This document shows positions 10,374-19,910 of a stretch of 64,000 nucleotides of DNA, one piece after another. Below the pieces are notes generated by a model. It was not told where the DNA came from. It did no database searches and saw nothing but the letters and a program-made list of their open reading frames with translations. Source of the DNA: Clostridia bacterium (GTDB lineage Bacteria; Bacillota; Clostridia; Saccharofermentanales; Saccharofermentanaceae); contig JAEEWG010000012.1 in NCBI GenBank assembly GCA_016287245.1, positions 1 through 64,000 on the forward strand, in the 5' to 3' direction. Position 1 is the first letter of the stretch. The number at the start of each line of letters is the position of its first letter. The translations under genes were made by a program, and so were the position numbers.

Positions 10374-11037
10374 CGAAATCGTACTCCTCTCTTAAGATTT
10401 CTTTCAGTTTCGCCCGGGCTCTCTTTAATCGGGTCCTTATGTTGGCGCCGCTCTCTCCCAGAAGTTTGGCGATCTCGTCTGTGGAATACCCTTCTTCGTA
10501 GAACAGGTGGACGACTTCCCGGTAGTTTTCGGGAAGCGATTTGACCGCCTCCCAGATAAAGGAAAGGTCCTCTTTTTTCTCTGCGACCAGTTCCTCATTG
10601 AGCTCGTCCGTGTCGCGGAGTTTATTGTACTCGATCCGGTTCTTGCTGAGATTTGATGTGACCCTTAAGATCCAGGCCTTCTCGTGTTCGCTGCTTTCAA
10701 ATTCGGGCGCCGAGCTTAAAAGCTTGATCAGTACATCCTGCAGTATCTCTTCACTGTCTTCCATGTTATGAACGTAGGAATACGCCAGGCGCAATATGCG
10801 GTTGCCGTGCTTATCCAAAATGGAGCGCAGATACTTGTCCTGCTGCTCGGGATCTCCCTTCTTTTCAGAATATACGGAGCGGGAGAGATCTGCCTTTCCC
10901 CCCTTCTCTACCTTCCGGATCACGGATCTTTTCTCAAAGAAGGAGATGACAGGATCAAGGAGCTGCAGGTATGCTTTTCTACACGCCTGCAGCACCAGAC
11001 TCCCGTTATCTATCGGCTGTCGTATCCTCAGTTCCAT
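10366..11037 (-). CDS. ECF-type RNA polymerase sigma factor
   Basis: Region 2 is in RILRLAYSYVHNMEDSEEILQDVLIKL, and region 4 has the helix-turn-helix STDEIAKLLGESGANIRTRLKRARAKLKE. An unusual charged extension of roughly 65 residues precedes region 2. The ATG at 11037 was chosen because GGGAG lies 6 bases upstream and overlaps the end of the preceding lipoprotein gene. A TTG at 11043 is also in frame. It is the middle gene of lipoprotein, sigma and anti-sigma, an arrangement suggesting self-regulated envelope sensing. Confidence 0.88.
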   Translation of the reverse strand: MELRIRQPIDNGSLVLQACRKAYLQLLDPVISFFEKRSVIRKVEKGGKADLSRSVYSEKKGDPEQQDKYLRSILDKHGNRILRLAYSYVHNMEDSEEILQDVLIKLLSSAPEFESSEHEKAWILRVTSNLSKNRIEYNKLRDTDELNEELVAEKKEDLSFIWEAVKSLPENYREVVHLFYEEGYSTDEIAKLLGESGANIRTRLKRARAKLKEILREEYDFDE

Positions 11038-11049
11038 GAACAACTCCCG

Positions 11050-11922
11050 TCAGAATGTTTCCACCTGGGTCTCACCGCTTTCGGTGTCGACTTCGAAAGC
11101 TTCGGATGTTTCCGACTGCTCGGCGACTTCGCCTGTTTCCTCCTGCGCGGAGAAATCGAAGTCTTCCATCGTGATCTGTGCGCCGCCCTCAAGGTCTGCG
11201 TAGATGGTCATGAGCGCAAGCTCGGTAGAAGGATCTTCCACGACCGCCTTGACCCGGCACAGTACGAGGTAGTTATATCCGGCAACGACCTGGCTTCCAA
11301 GGAATGCGACAGGCTCGATCTCGCCGCCGGTGAGGATCATGTTCTTCAGCGCCTTCTCATAGGCTTCTTTTACCTCGGCGTTATTCTCAAAAGCGACATC
11401 GCCGGTGTTTACGCCCCAGCCGCCGCTTAGATTTGCTTCCGGCACCTCAAGAAGCGGGTCGATCTTCAGAACAGAAGCATTGCCGGAAAGATCTTCGTAC
11501 ACATATACAAGATAGAACCCCGGAACTGCATCCGGCACTGTCGCGGTGCCTCTTGCGAGGATGCAGTAATTGGTGCCGGAGACGATCTGCTTGCCGAGAA
11601 GATAGATACCTTCAAATGTCATGCCGGTAAGTTCAGATGCTGCTTTTTCCAGAGCCTTCTTCGCTTCCGGATTCTTATTGAGATCGAGTTCTGAGATATT
11701 GCCGTCCCATCCGCCAACTTTTCCCATCATGTTCGGATCCTCCGTTCTGCCGATATTCTTCAGCTGTACGATCTTGTTGTCGGCGTCTTTATCTGAAGCC
11801 AGCGTAGTCGCTGCGCGTTCAGTAGTCGTCGTCGGGGTCAGGATGTAATCCTTCCTGGATCTGCAGCCTGCCATTGCGGATACCATACAAACTGTCATTA
11901 AAACTGCTACTAACTTTTTCAT
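11050..11922 (-). CDS. Lipoprotein with two cystatin-like domains
   Basis: A signal peptide ends in the lipobox SAMAGC (Cys20), so the protein is anchored outside the membrane. Two homologous repeats follow (about 69-155 and 167-250). Each has GGW, then an N(P)EAKKALEKA-type helix, then a strand with the cystatin signature QxVxG: QIVSG at 112-116 and QVVAG at 211-215, followed by (T/Y)NY. In eukaryotic cystatins this loop inserts into papain-like cysteine proteases. The acidic Glu/Ser/Thr tail is probably disordered. It is the first gene of the sigma/anti-sigma unit. Inhibition of cysteine proteases is inferred from motif and order of elements. Confidence 0.75.
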   Translation of the reverse strand: MKKLVAVLMTVCMVSAMAGCRSRKDYILTPTTTTERAATTLASDKDADNKIVQLKNIGRTEDPNMMGKVGGWDGNISELDLNKNPEAKKALEKAASELTGMTFEGIYLLGKQIVSGTNYCILARGTATVPDAVPGFYLVYVYEDLSGNASVLKIDPLLEVPEANLSGGWGVNTGDVAFENNAEVKEAYEKALKNMILTGGEIEPVAFLGSQVVAGYNYLVLCRVKAVVEDPSTELALMTIYADLEGGAQITMEDFDFSAQEETGEVAEQSETSEAFEVDTESGETQVETF

Positions 11923-11979
11923 ATTTCTTTACCTCTCTGTATTCATAGAATTTACTTTGGCTCTTTGCCTTTTCACCCT

Positions 11980-12009
11980 ATATACAGCCGGGCAGGTAAA
12001 AATGTGACA
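11980..12009 (-). promoter_or_regulatory. Candidate ECF promoter before the cystatin-like gene
   Basis: TGTCACAT and TGTATAT lie 15 bases apart on the minus strand. The spacing equals that of the two TGCAACAG-N15-CGTYTAT sites at 18302 and 46363, but the boxes differ, so this is tentative. Confidence 0.3.
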
Positions 12010-12070
12010 CATGATTTGAAAATTATCTTCTCCTCAGTTTTTCACGCCATGCCTTATAAAGAGATTATAT

Positions 12071-12459
12071 CAAAATGGGAAACTTCTGAAACGGAAGATT
12101 CCCATGACTGGTTTTGAGGGGAAAAGCATGGGATTCTGAAAAAGCTGCGATTCCCATGACTGCTCTTGAGGCCAAAAGTATGGGATTATTAAAAAGTCGC
12201 GATTCCCCATGCCTGTTTTCAAGGCAAAAGGCATGGGGACTTAATAAACGTGAGATTCCCCATGACCACTCCGGCATGGGGATTTGTATATTGCTTGATT
12301 TCCCATGAAGATTTTCCTTAAAATCGGCATGGGAATCTTAAGAAACTCTCTTCTCCCATGATTTCGGCTTCCAGATCAGGTCAGAAAATGGCATGGGAAG
12401 TCTTAAGACTCGAACATCCCCATGATTTCCTTTCTGCGCAATCAGACAAAAAGCATGGG
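12071..12459. repeat. Array of seven CCCATG...CATGGG hairpins, about 53-bp period
   Basis: Inverted-repeat pairs of (C)CCCATG and CATGGG(G) occur at 12101/12127, 12153/12179, 12205/12230, 12258/12275, 12302/12328, 12355/12392 and 12418/12454. A half unit lies near 12075. Left arms are mostly 52-53 bases apart (one gap of 43, one of 64). Units also share an ATTCCCATGACTG opening and purine-rich loops. Arms covary only slightly (TATGGG in unit 2 keeps a G-U pair). No coding frame is convincing here. It fills the gap between the lipoprotein promoter and the carB terminator. Confidence 0.85.
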
Positions 12460-12473
12460 AATTGGGGGAAAAC

Positions 12474-12539
12474 AAAAAAATCCGGCTCCCGCGCAGATCC
12501 CAAAGGGCACAGCCCCGGAATCTAAAGCAGGAACCGGAT
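12474..12539 (-). terminator. Intrinsic terminator of carB
   Basis: On the minus strand a 13-bp stem (12527-12539 with 12480-12492, two G-U pairs) holds an inner GC-rich hairpin. It is followed by T7 at 12474-12480. Confidence 0.85.
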
Positions 12540-12555
12540 CGGTCTACAGAATTAA

Positions 12556-15500
12556 TTACGCGTTGATCGTCGAGATACCCGGGATCGTCTCCTCAAGAAC
12601 ATCCAGCAGGATCTTAACGGTATCGAGAGATGTGAAGATCGTGACACCGTTCTGGATCGCGCAGCGGCGGATCGCCACACCGTCTTCGTAATGGACGCCC
12701 GAGAGGATCGCACGGGTGTTGATGATGTAGCTTACGTAACCGGCGCGGATGGAATCAAGGATCTCCGTGCTGCCTTCACTGAGTTTTCCGCGGACACGCG
12801 TTCTGATGCCGTGGTTCTTCAGGAAGTTCGCGGTACCGATCGTGGCCTCGATATTGAAGCCGAGCTCATAGAAACGCTTGATCAGCGGGAGCGCCTCTTC
12901 CTTATCTTCATCTGCCAGGGTAACGATAACGGTACCATAGTCCTTCATCTTGATGCCGGATGCCTGCAGGGCCTTAAAGAAAGCGCGGTTCAGGCTCTTG
13001 TCATATCCGATGGCCTCACCGGTGGACTTCATCTCCGGCGACAGATACGCATCCATACCGTCGAGTTTTTGGAAACTGAAGGCCGGTGCCTTAACATACC
13101 AGCGGTCGGTCGTCTCCGGCGGAGTGAGCTTCGTGATGCCCTGATCTGCCAGCGATTCGCCGAGCATGACGCGGGTCGCGATCGTAACGAGATTCTGGTC
13201 CGTGGACTTGGAAAGGAACGGAACAGATCTCGAAGCACGCGGGTTGACCTCGATAACATAGACGCTGTCGTCCTTATCGACGATGAACTGGATATTGAAA
13301 AGTCCCACGATACCGATGCCGAGGCCCAGGCGCGTGGTGTAATCGCAGATCGTCTCCTTGACCTTATCGGAGATGGAGAACGGCGGATATACGCTCGTGC
13401 TGTCACCGCTGTGAACACCGGTACGCTCTACGAGTTCCATGATGCCCGGGATGAATACCTGCTTGCCGTCGCAGATCGCATCGACCTCGACTTCTTTACC
13501 GACTAAGTACTTATCGATCAGTACCGGCTTATCTTCGTCGACTTCAACGGCGTTCTTTAAGTACTTCACGAGCATGGTCTCGTTTGCGACGATCTCCATG
13601 GCACGGCCGCCCAGTACGAAGGAAGGACGGACGAGTACCGGATAGCCGATCTTCTCGGCGACCTTAATGCCGGTCGGAATATCGGTAACGGCTTCACCCT
13701 TCGGGTTCGGGATCTGAAGGGATTTGATGACCGCGTCAAAAGCATCTCTGTCCTCGGCCTTCTCGATCGCTTCGGAATCGGTGCCGATGATCTTTACGCC
13801 ACGCTTGGTCAGCGAATCCGCAAGGTTGACGGCCGTCTGTCCGCCGAGGGTAACGATAACACCCATCGGGCTTTCAAGGTCAATGATGTTCATGACATCT
13901 TCTGTCGTCAAAGGCTCGAAGTAGAGCTTATCCGCCGTGGTATAGTCGGTGGAAACCGTTTCCGGGTTATTGTTGATAACGATGGCTTCGTAGCCCATCT
14001 CACGGATCGTGCGGATCGCATGGACTGTTGAATAGTCGAACTCAACACCCTGGCCGATACGGATCGGACCGGAACCGAGTACGATGACTTTCTTTCTGTC
14101 GGAAACGATCGACTCGTTCTCTGTAGCGTAGGTCGAGTAGAAATACGGAACATAGCTTTCGAACTCGGATGCGCAGGTATCGATCATCTTATAGATCGGT
14201 GCGATCTTGTTCTCTTTACGCATCGCGTAGATCTCGTCTTCAGTCTGCTTCCAGAGCTCGGCAACATAGGAGTCGGAGAACCCCATTCTCTTGGCTTCGA
14301 TCAGGTGTGGAAGAGATCCGACATTGGCTTCCATCTCTCGCTCGAAATCAACGATCTTCTTGATCTTGTCGAGGAAGAACATGTCGATGCCGGTGATGTT
14401 GCAGATACGGGAGTGGTCGACGCCGAGCCACATCAGCTGCGAGATCGCGTAGATGCGGTCGTCGGTGCCTTCCTTGATGTATTCGAGAAGATCATCGACA
14501 CTCATATGCTCTGAGTCGAACTTCGGCATGTGGATGTGGTTCTTGCTGTCCTCAAGAGAACGGATCGCTTTCAGAAGGCTCTCTTCAAAGGTGCGGCCGA
14601 CACTCATGACCTCACCTGTTGCCTTCATCTGCGTGGAAAGCTTGTTCATGGCTGCCGGGAACTTATCGAACGGGAATCTCGGCATCTTCGTAACGACATA
14701 GTCGAGCGCCGGTTCAAAGCAGGCCGGGGTATTGGCCAGCTGGATCTCGTCGAGGTTCATGCCGACGGCGATCTTCGCGGAAACTCTTGCGATCGGATAA
14801 CCGCTGGCCTTACTGGCCAGTGCGGAAGATCTCGAAACACGCGGGTTGACCTCGATGACATAGTACTTGAAGGAATGCGGATCCAGTGCGAACTGGCAGT
14901 TACATCCGCCCTTTACATCGAGTGCGCGGATGATCTTTAAGGCACTGTCACGGAGCATGTGATACTCCTTATTTGTCAGTGTCTGGGAAGGCGCAACTAC
15001 GATGGAGTCACCGGTGTGGATGCCGACCGGATCGAGGTTTTCCATATTACATACCGTGATGGCCGTATCGTTGGCGTCACGGATCACTTCGTATTCGATC
15101 TCCTTATATCCCTTGATGCTCTTTTCGACGAGGACCTGATGTACCGGAGAAAGCGCGAGTGCGTTCTTCATCATGGTGCGGAGTTCTTCCGGATCGTTGG
15201 CAAAACCGCCTCCTGTACCGCCGAGAGTAAATGCCGGACGGAGAATGACCGGATAGCCGATCTCTTCCGCTGCGGCCAGAGCCTCTTCGATGCTGTAGGT
15301 GATCTGGGAAGGAACGACCGGCTCACCGATCCGCTCGCAGAGTTCCTTAAAGAGCTCTCTGTCCTCGGCGCATTCGATACTCTTGGCATCGGTTCCGAGA
15401 AGCTCGATCTCGCACTCTTCGAGTACGCCCTTCTTGGCCAGCTGCATCGCAAGGTTCAGGCCTGTCTGACCGCCGATACCCGGAACGATGGCGTCCGGAC

Positions 15501-15744
15501 GCTCGAGACGGCAGATACGAGCCAGGAACTGCAGTGTCAGCGGCTCCATATAGACCTTATCCGCAATGGAAGTATCTGTCATGATGGTCGCCGGGTTAGA
15601 GTTGGCGAGGATAACTTCATATCCTTCTTCTTTCAGCGCCAGGCAGGCCTGGGTGCCGGCATAGTCGAACTCTGCCGCCTGACCGATAACGATCGGACCG
15701 GAGCCGATCACGAGTACTTTATGAATGTCGGTTCTCTTAGGCAT
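12556..15744 (-). CDS. carB: Carbamoyl-phosphate synthase, large subunit
   Basis: The 1062-residue ammonia-using subunit makes carbamoyl phosphate for pyrimidine and arginine synthesis. It has two homologous ATP-grasp halves. The first opens with [22 protein letters not shown], and the second repeats [21 protein letters not shown] near residue 560. The C-terminal MGS-like allosteric domain covers about 935-1062. Its start overlaps the carA stop by 8 bases. Length is normal. Confidence 0.97.
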   Translation of the reverse strand: MPKRTDIHKVLVIGSGPIVIGQAAEFDYAGTQACLALKEEGYEVILANSNPATIMTDTSIADKVYMEPLTLQFLARICRLERPDAIVPGIGGQTGLNLAMQLAKKGVLEECEIELLGTDAKSIECAEDRELFKELCERIGEPVVPSQITYSIEEALAAAEEIGYPVILRPAFTLGGTGGGFANDPEELRTMMKNALALSPVHQVLVEKSIKGYKEIEYEVIRDANDTAITVCNMENLDPVGIHTGDSIVVAPSQTLTNKEYHMLRDSALKIIRALDVKGGCNCQFALDPHSFKYYVIEVNPRVSRSSALASKASGYPIARVSAKIAVGMNLDEIQLANTPACFEPALDYVVTKMPRFPFDKFPAAMNKLSTQMKATGEVMSVGRTFEESLLKAIRSLEDSKNHIHMPKFDSEHMSVDDLLEYIKEGTDDRIYAISQLMWLGVDHSRICNITGIDMFFLDKIKKIVDFEREMEANVGSLPHLIEAKRMGFSDSYVAELWKQTEDEIYAMRKENKIAPIYKMIDTCASEFESYVPYFYSTYATENESIVSDRKKVIVLGSGPIRIGQGVEFDYSTVHAIRTIREMGYEAIVINNNPETVSTDYTTADKLYFEPLTTEDVMNIIDLESPMGVIVTLGGQTAVNLADSLTKRGVKIIGTDSEAIEKAEDRDAFDAVIKSLQIPNPKGEAVTDIPTGIKVAEKIGYPVLVRPSFVLGGRAMEIVANETMLVKYLKNAVEVDEDKPVLIDKYLVGKEVEVDAICDGKQVFIPGIMELVERTGVHSGDSTSVYPPFSISDKVKETICDYTTRLGLGIGIVGLFNIQFIVDKDDSVYVIEVNPRASRSVPFLSKSTDQNLVTIATRVMLGESLADQGITKLTPPETTDRWYVKAPAFSFQKLDGMDAYLSPEMKSTGEAIGYDKSLNRAFFKALQASGIKMKDYGTVIVTLADEDKEEALPLIKRFYELGFNIEATIGTANFLKNHGIRTRVRGKLSEGSTEILDSIRAGYVSYIINTRAILSGVHYEDGVAIRRCAIQNGVTIFTSLDTVKILLDVLEETIPGISTINA

Positions 15745-16855
15745 GGACGTTCACCTCGCTCTCTTTCTTCTCACAGTAATCCTTCATGATCGAGACAAAC
15801 TTCTCGAAAAGATAGGTGCTGTCCTGCGGACCCGGTGCACTCTCCGGGTGATACTGCACGGAGAAGACCATATCCTCTTTGCACTCGACACCCTCCGCGG
15901 TGTTGTCGAGAAGATTGATGTGCGTTGCTGTAAGCTTCGTATTCTTCAGGCTGTCGAGATCTACCGCGTAACTGTGGTTCTGGGAAGTGATCTCGATCTT
16001 TCCTGTCTCTAAGTTCTTGACCGGGTGGTTACCGCCACGGTGGCCGAACTTGAGTTTATAGGTCTTTGCTCCGTAGGCCAGTGAGATCATCTGGTGACCG
16101 AGACAGATACCGAAGATCGGGAACTTGCCGGCAAGGGCCTTCACCGTGTTGATAACAGGCGTCACATCCTCCGGATCTCCCGGGCCGTTACTTAAGAAAA
16201 TGCCGTCCGGCTTCATGAATTCGATCTCCTCCGGAGTCGTATCATAAGGCACGACGGTTACATTGCAACCATAGGAATTGAGTTTTCTAATAATGTTGAG
16301 CTTGATGCCGCAGTCGATCGCGACAACGTTATAGCGCGGGTTCGGCGTTCTTGAGTACCAGCGCTTCTTACAGGAAACGCGGGAGACCTGGTCGTGCGGG
16401 ACCGGCGTTACCGTGATCTTGGCAAGGGCCACTTCGGTCGGTGTATCGATCGAGGTCATGATCACTCTTCGGGAACCCAGGTCTCGGATGCTTCTTGTGA
16501 TCTGGCGGGTATCGACGCCGTAGATACCGGGGATGTTGTTCTCCTCCATCTCCTCGGAAAGCGTCTTGGTGTATCGGAAGTTACTCGGCATATCGTTATA
16601 GTCGCCGACGATCAGACCGCCGATGCTCGGGTTCTTCGTCTCGAAGTCATCGTCCGTGATGCCGTAGTTGCCGATAAGAGGATAAGTCATAACGACCATC
16701 TGGTCGGTGTAAGAGGGGTCGGAGAGGATCTCCTGGTAGCCCACCATCGAAGTATTGAAAACGATCTCACACACTCTTTCGGTGTCCGCCCCGAATCCGT
16801 AGCCTTCGTAGAAGCTCCCGTCCTCAAGAACGATCTTCCGGTCTTTCTTTCTCAT
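15737..16855 (-). CDS. carA: Carbamoyl-phosphate synthase, small (glutaminase) subunit
   Basis: The 372-residue subunit hydrolyses glutamine and channels ammonia to CarB. The N-terminal CarA-specific domain begins [13 protein letters not shown]. The class I amidotransferase domain has the nucleophile motif FGICLGHQM and the histidine in [11 protein letters not shown]. It precedes and overlaps carB. The leader of about 120 bases has a T8 run at 16878-16885 that could belong to an attenuator, but I found no clear PyrR-type site. Confidence 0.97.
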   Translation of the reverse strand: MRKKDRKIVLEDGSFYEGYGFGADTERVCEIVFNTSMVGYQEILSDPSYTDQMVVMTYPLIGNYGITDDDFETKNPSIGGLIVGDYNDMPSNFRYTKTLSEEMEENNIPGIYGVDTRQITRSIRDLGSRRVIMTSIDTPTEVALAKITVTPVPHDQVSRVSCKKRWYSRTPNPRYNVVAIDCGIKLNIIRKLNSYGCNVTVVPYDTTPEEIEFMKPDGIFLSNGPGDPEDVTPVINTVKALAGKFPIFGICLGHQMISLAYGAKTYKLKFGHRGGNHPVKNLETGKIEITSQNHSYAVDLDSLKNTKLTATHINLLDNTAEGVECKEDMVFSVQYHPESAPGPQDSTYLFEKFVSIMKDYCEKKESEVNVHA

Positions 16856-16979
16856 AATGCCCTCCGCTTTCTTTCAAAAAAAAGACGTCCCCTACGTGCC
16901 CTATATCAAGCACATGCGAACGCCTTTGTCCTTATATTCGATAACCGTTGTAATCCCTGTATGTTTTTCATTAGCAGGA

Positions 16980-17008
16980 ATTATAGTAATCTGCTTAAGA
17001 TCTGTCAA
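16980..17008 (-). promoter_or_regulatory. Perfect consensus sigma-A promoter of carAB
   Basis: On the minus strand TTGACA and TATAAT are both exact and exactly 17 bases apart. The site lies about 125 bases before the carA start, leaving a leader long enough for attenuation. The neighbouring lipoprotein gene ends at 17046. Confidence 0.85.
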
Positions 17009-17045
17009 TGCACAGCGGATATTTTTCCTTATCGATTTTTATCCA

Positions 17046-18245
17046 TTATGCCCGTGCAGGATCATAGACCTCCCAGAGCTCCCCGCCCAGGGTCTTATAC
17101 TGATTCTTCGAAAGGTTGTTCTGGTCCCCGAAAGCGCAGACCGTCATGAATCCGTCGAGCGCCTGGCCGACCGCATCTCCCACGCTCGGGTCCTTGCAGT
17201 TTTCCGAAGGCAGGAAGTAGAAGGTGCCGTCTTTGATCACGGCCGCATCGTAGGATCTTTCGTGGCCCAGGGTATTGAACAAGTCAAACTGTACAAACAG
17301 CGGCTTTTCCCGATTCTCTTCCTTCTCGAAAAGATCCATTCCCGTGAGCCTTATGCCGTTCTTTTCCGCGAATGCCTTAAGATCGTCATAGTTCTTAAAG
17401 ATGTAATTGCCGCTGCTGCCTTCCGGAAGCTCGAAATAACCGCACTGGATGGTCGTCATCGGAAGGTCGGAAGATCCGTATACAGACATTTTCTGGTAGT
17501 CCGTGCCCGCATGCATCTTCATCAGAACTGTCGTCCAGAGGGTCTCGACCTGTGAGATATTCGGATCGTCGATGATATAGTTATTATCTCCCTCCGATTT
17601 GCAGATGACTTTCGATCCGTCTTCCGCCCAGTAATAAAGAGTTTTCTGGCCGTAGTCATACATGACGTGTTCTTTTTCCACATTTGCATTCGGATCGACC
17701 TGATCCGCGAAATAATAAAGATCAAAGATCGCTTTCGGATCAACGGTGGCTGCCGGCTCGAGCCTCAAAAGCAGGTCGATCTTGGTCTTCAGCTCATCGC
17801 TCATGGTCGTGATCGGGCCGCCGAAAGCGTATGCAAATGCATCATTGGAACATAGATAGATCCGGCCATCCCCGAAGAACAGGTACGTCACCTGCTGCGA
17901 TCCCCACGCGTGATTACTCTGTTCATAGGTGAATACCAGGCGGTCCGCCGGAAGTTCCGTCTTTTCTCCCGCGGCCGGATCGGAAGTCGGAGCCTGTGTA
18001 TCCGAAGTCGCATCCGTTTTCTCTTTGCCCGGTGCGGTCGAATCTTCTGTATCCTCGTCCCCGGAAGGAAGATCTACCGGATCTCCCTCATTTCCTTTAT
18101 CCCCACTTGTCTCTTCCATCTCCTGGCTTTCGGACGAAGGAAGCTTCCCGCTCCCCGCGCGGTCCTTCCCCTCGCTTTTTTGGCAGCCGAACGCGCCAAC
18201 GGCGAGAATGCCTGCCATGACTATACTTATGACTTCCTTTTTCAT
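17046..18245 (-). CDS. Lipoprotein of unknown function
   Basis: A 399-residue exported protein with lipobox VGAFGC (Cys21). A long low-complexity Ser/Glu/Asp/Thr linker (about 22-100) is followed by a folded domain with many aromatic residues. I do not recognise the domain. Layout (lipobox, acidic linker, mixed alpha/beta domain) matches other surface lipoproteins in this window. The gene is preceded by AAAAGGAG and by an ECF-type promoter candidate shared with the serpin gene. Confidence 0.75.
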   Translation of the reverse strand: MKKEVISIVMAGILAVGAFGCQKSEGKDRAGSGKLPSSESQEMEETSGDKGNEGDPVDLPSGDEDTEDSTAPGKEKTDATSDTQAPTSDPAAGEKTELPADRLVFTYEQSNHAWGSQQVTYLFFGDGRIYLCSNDAFAYAFGGPITTMSDELKTKIDLLLRLEPAATVDPKAIFDLYYFADQVDPNANVEKEHVMYDYGQKTLYYWAEDGSKVICKSEGDNNYIIDDPNISQVETLWTTVLMKMHAGTDYQKMSVYGSSDLPMTTIQCGYFELPEGSSGNYIFKNYDDLKAFAEKNGIRLTGMDLFEKEENREKPLFVQFDLFNTLGHERSYDAAVIKDGTFYFLPSENCKDPSVGDAVGQALDGFMTVCAFGDQNNLSKNQYKTLGGELWEVYDPARA

Positions 18246-18301
18246 AACTTCACTTCTCCTTTTCCCGAAAAACAGGTAAAGTATGGCCTTTGCCTTCTAC
18301 A

Positions 18302-18333
18302 TATAAAACGAGGCAGGAAGTGATTCTGTTGCA
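18302..18333 (-). promoter_or_regulatory. ECF-type promoter candidate, TGCAACAG-N15-CGTTTTAT
   Basis: On the minus strand, TGCAACAG (18326-18333) and CGTTTTATA (18302-18310) are separated by 15 bases. The same -35 octamer and spacing, with CGTCTATT, occur before the serpin gene at 46363. Confidence 0.5.
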
Positions 18334-18426
18334 GTTTTTGGCGAAAATTTATCTTTCTCGAAAAGATCCGTTCCCCGGGCGCGGCCGGACGGCCTTTTCA
18401 TGCAGATACGGGCCCGGCCTTACCGA

Positions 18427-19104
18427 TCAGGTCTGTTCCATGTAGATGCGGAGCTTTAAAGACTTGTTCTCCTGGGCATAACGATAGGATTTCGAGTTTC
18501 GCACATAATCGAAAAAATCACCCTTGATGCGGCTGTCCCAGACCGACTCGAACAATTTCTTATTTTCTTTGTCCGCGGTGAAGATCAACTCCATCTTGAC
18601 CTGGAAAAACTCATCCGCTCCGTCCGGATACTGACGTGTCAGGGAAAAGGAAAAGTAATCGCCCTCCCACGGATAGATTCCGCACTCGAAAAGAAGCATG
18701 TCGTCATCGATCGGATCTTCACAGATCTTTTCGAACGCCCTGACACATTCCTCGACAGTGCTTTCGTCCGAGAGCTGCTCCTTCAGCTTCTGAATGCAGA
18801 TCTTTCCCGAAAGCGCCTCCGGGATCTCGAAAAGCTCCTCGTTGTTCTTCTCGATCTGCTCGTCCATGTCAAAGCCGTACATGCTCGGGTGGTTCTTCTG
18901 CCCCATCTTGAGGAAGACCCTTACCGATTCGATAAATGAGGCGATGAAATCAAAGAGCACCAGACCCATACCGGTCGCCAGAAGGAGACGGTTGTCTGAT
19001 GCGAAAATGCAAAGCAGGCCTCCGATGAGCAGTGCCCAGCCGAAGCGCAAAAAGAAATAGAAAAAATAGGAAACAACAGCGAACTGCAGTCGGATCTTAT
19101 TCAT
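18427..19104 (-). CDS. Membrane protein of unknown function
   Basis: Two hydrophobic helices near the N-terminus (about 8-32 and 38-62) precede a soluble acidic domain of about 150 residues, presumably cytoplasmic. The start at 19104 (MNKIRLQF) has AAGGAAGG at good distance. An upstream in-frame ATG at 19188 would add 28 residues of unlikely composition. I do not recognise a family. Confidence 0.65.
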   Translation of the reverse strand: MNKIRLQFAVVSYFFYFFLRFGWALLIGGLLCIFASDNRLLLATGMGLVLFDFIASFIESVRVFLKMGQKNHPSMYGFDMDEQIEKNNEELFEIPEALSGKICIQKLKEQLSDESTVEECVRAFEKICEDPIDDDMLLFECGIYPWEGDYFSFSLTRQYPDGADEFFQVKMELIFTADKENKKLFESVWDSRIKGDFFDYVRNSKSYRYAQENKSLKLRIYMEQT

Positions 19105-19276
19105 GAGACCTTCCTTCTCTTTGTTCGGAGAATCAAATCCTCCCTTTCTCCCAGCAACATAATACCACGAACAGGAAGATCCCGCCACGGAGGAACTTCC
19201 GGGCGGGACCCATTTCTTCTGTCGAATATCTTTAACACGTAAATCTCAGGACTTTCCTCTCCGAAAGAACGCGGAA

Positions 19277-19909
19277 TTACAGGACCTGCATCGCCGAAAG
19301 TTTTTGAAGCACCACCTCAGCGAAGATCCGGTGACCTTCTTCGTCCAGGTGCTCATCGTCGATCTCGGACGGAAGGACGATGTCCGATCCGGCCAGAAAT
19401 TCACATCCAAAAGATCCGGCAATCTTCTCATATACGCTTTTAAGTCCGTAGCTTATGGTCACAGACTCTTGCCCGAACTCCGGGTCTTTTTCCGCAAGGA
19501 AGACATTCTTCCCGAAAAGGATCGGCGAGATCAGGAGGATCCTCTCCTTCGGGATCTCCTCCATGAGCTTTTGCAGGCAGCGCCGAACTCCGGATCCGAT
19601 GATCTCCGGAGTGGCGTGATACATGGTCTTACAGTCATTCGTACCGAGCATGAGGACCGCATAGTCCAGCGGACGGTGCTTTTCCAGGATCAAAGGAAGC
19701 GCATCGATACCGGACCTGCCCGGCCGGAGCTCATCCTCAAACACCGTTGTTCTTCCGCATAAACCTTCCTCAATGACATTGAGCTTTCCGGAAGCTCTCT
19801 TCTGAACGATCGATGTCCAGCGGATACCGCGGGGATAGCGCTGATACGGATGCGTCCCCGGGATCAATCCCCATGTATTTGAATCTCCATAAAAGAGTAC
19901 CTGTTTCAT
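19277..19909 (-). CDS. SGNH/GDSL-family hydrolase
   Basis: This 210-residue esterase-like protein has block I GDSNTWG with the nucleophile Ser10, block III LGTND, and a C-terminal DDEHLDEEGH that supplies the Asp and His. It resembles arylesterase/acyl-CoA thioesterase I-like SGNH enzymes. No signal peptide is present, so it acts in the cytoplasm. The ATG comes one base after the stop of the LanC-like gene, suggesting translational coupling. Substrate unknown. Confidence 0.85.
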   Translation of the reverse strand: MKQVLFYGDSNTWGLIPGTHPYQRYPRGIRWTSIVQKRASGKLNVIEEGLCGRTTVFEDELRPGRSGIDALPLILEKHRPLDYAVLMLGTNDCKTMYHATPEIIGSGVRRCLQKLMEEIPKERILLISPILFGKNVFLAEKDPEFGQESVTISYGLKSVYEKIAGSFGCEFLAGSDIVLPSEIDDEHLDEEGHRIFAEVVLQKLSAMQVL

Positions 19910-19910
19910 C

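Noticed and set aside
12071-12459. CRISPR array
   Set aside because: Repeats are 6-9 base arms with internal symmetry, spacers are similar to each other, and no cas genes are in the window.
19104-19188. N-terminal extension of the 18427 membrane protein
   Set aside because: The added residues lack a ribosome site and look non-coding; AAGGAAGG clearly serves the ATG at 19104.
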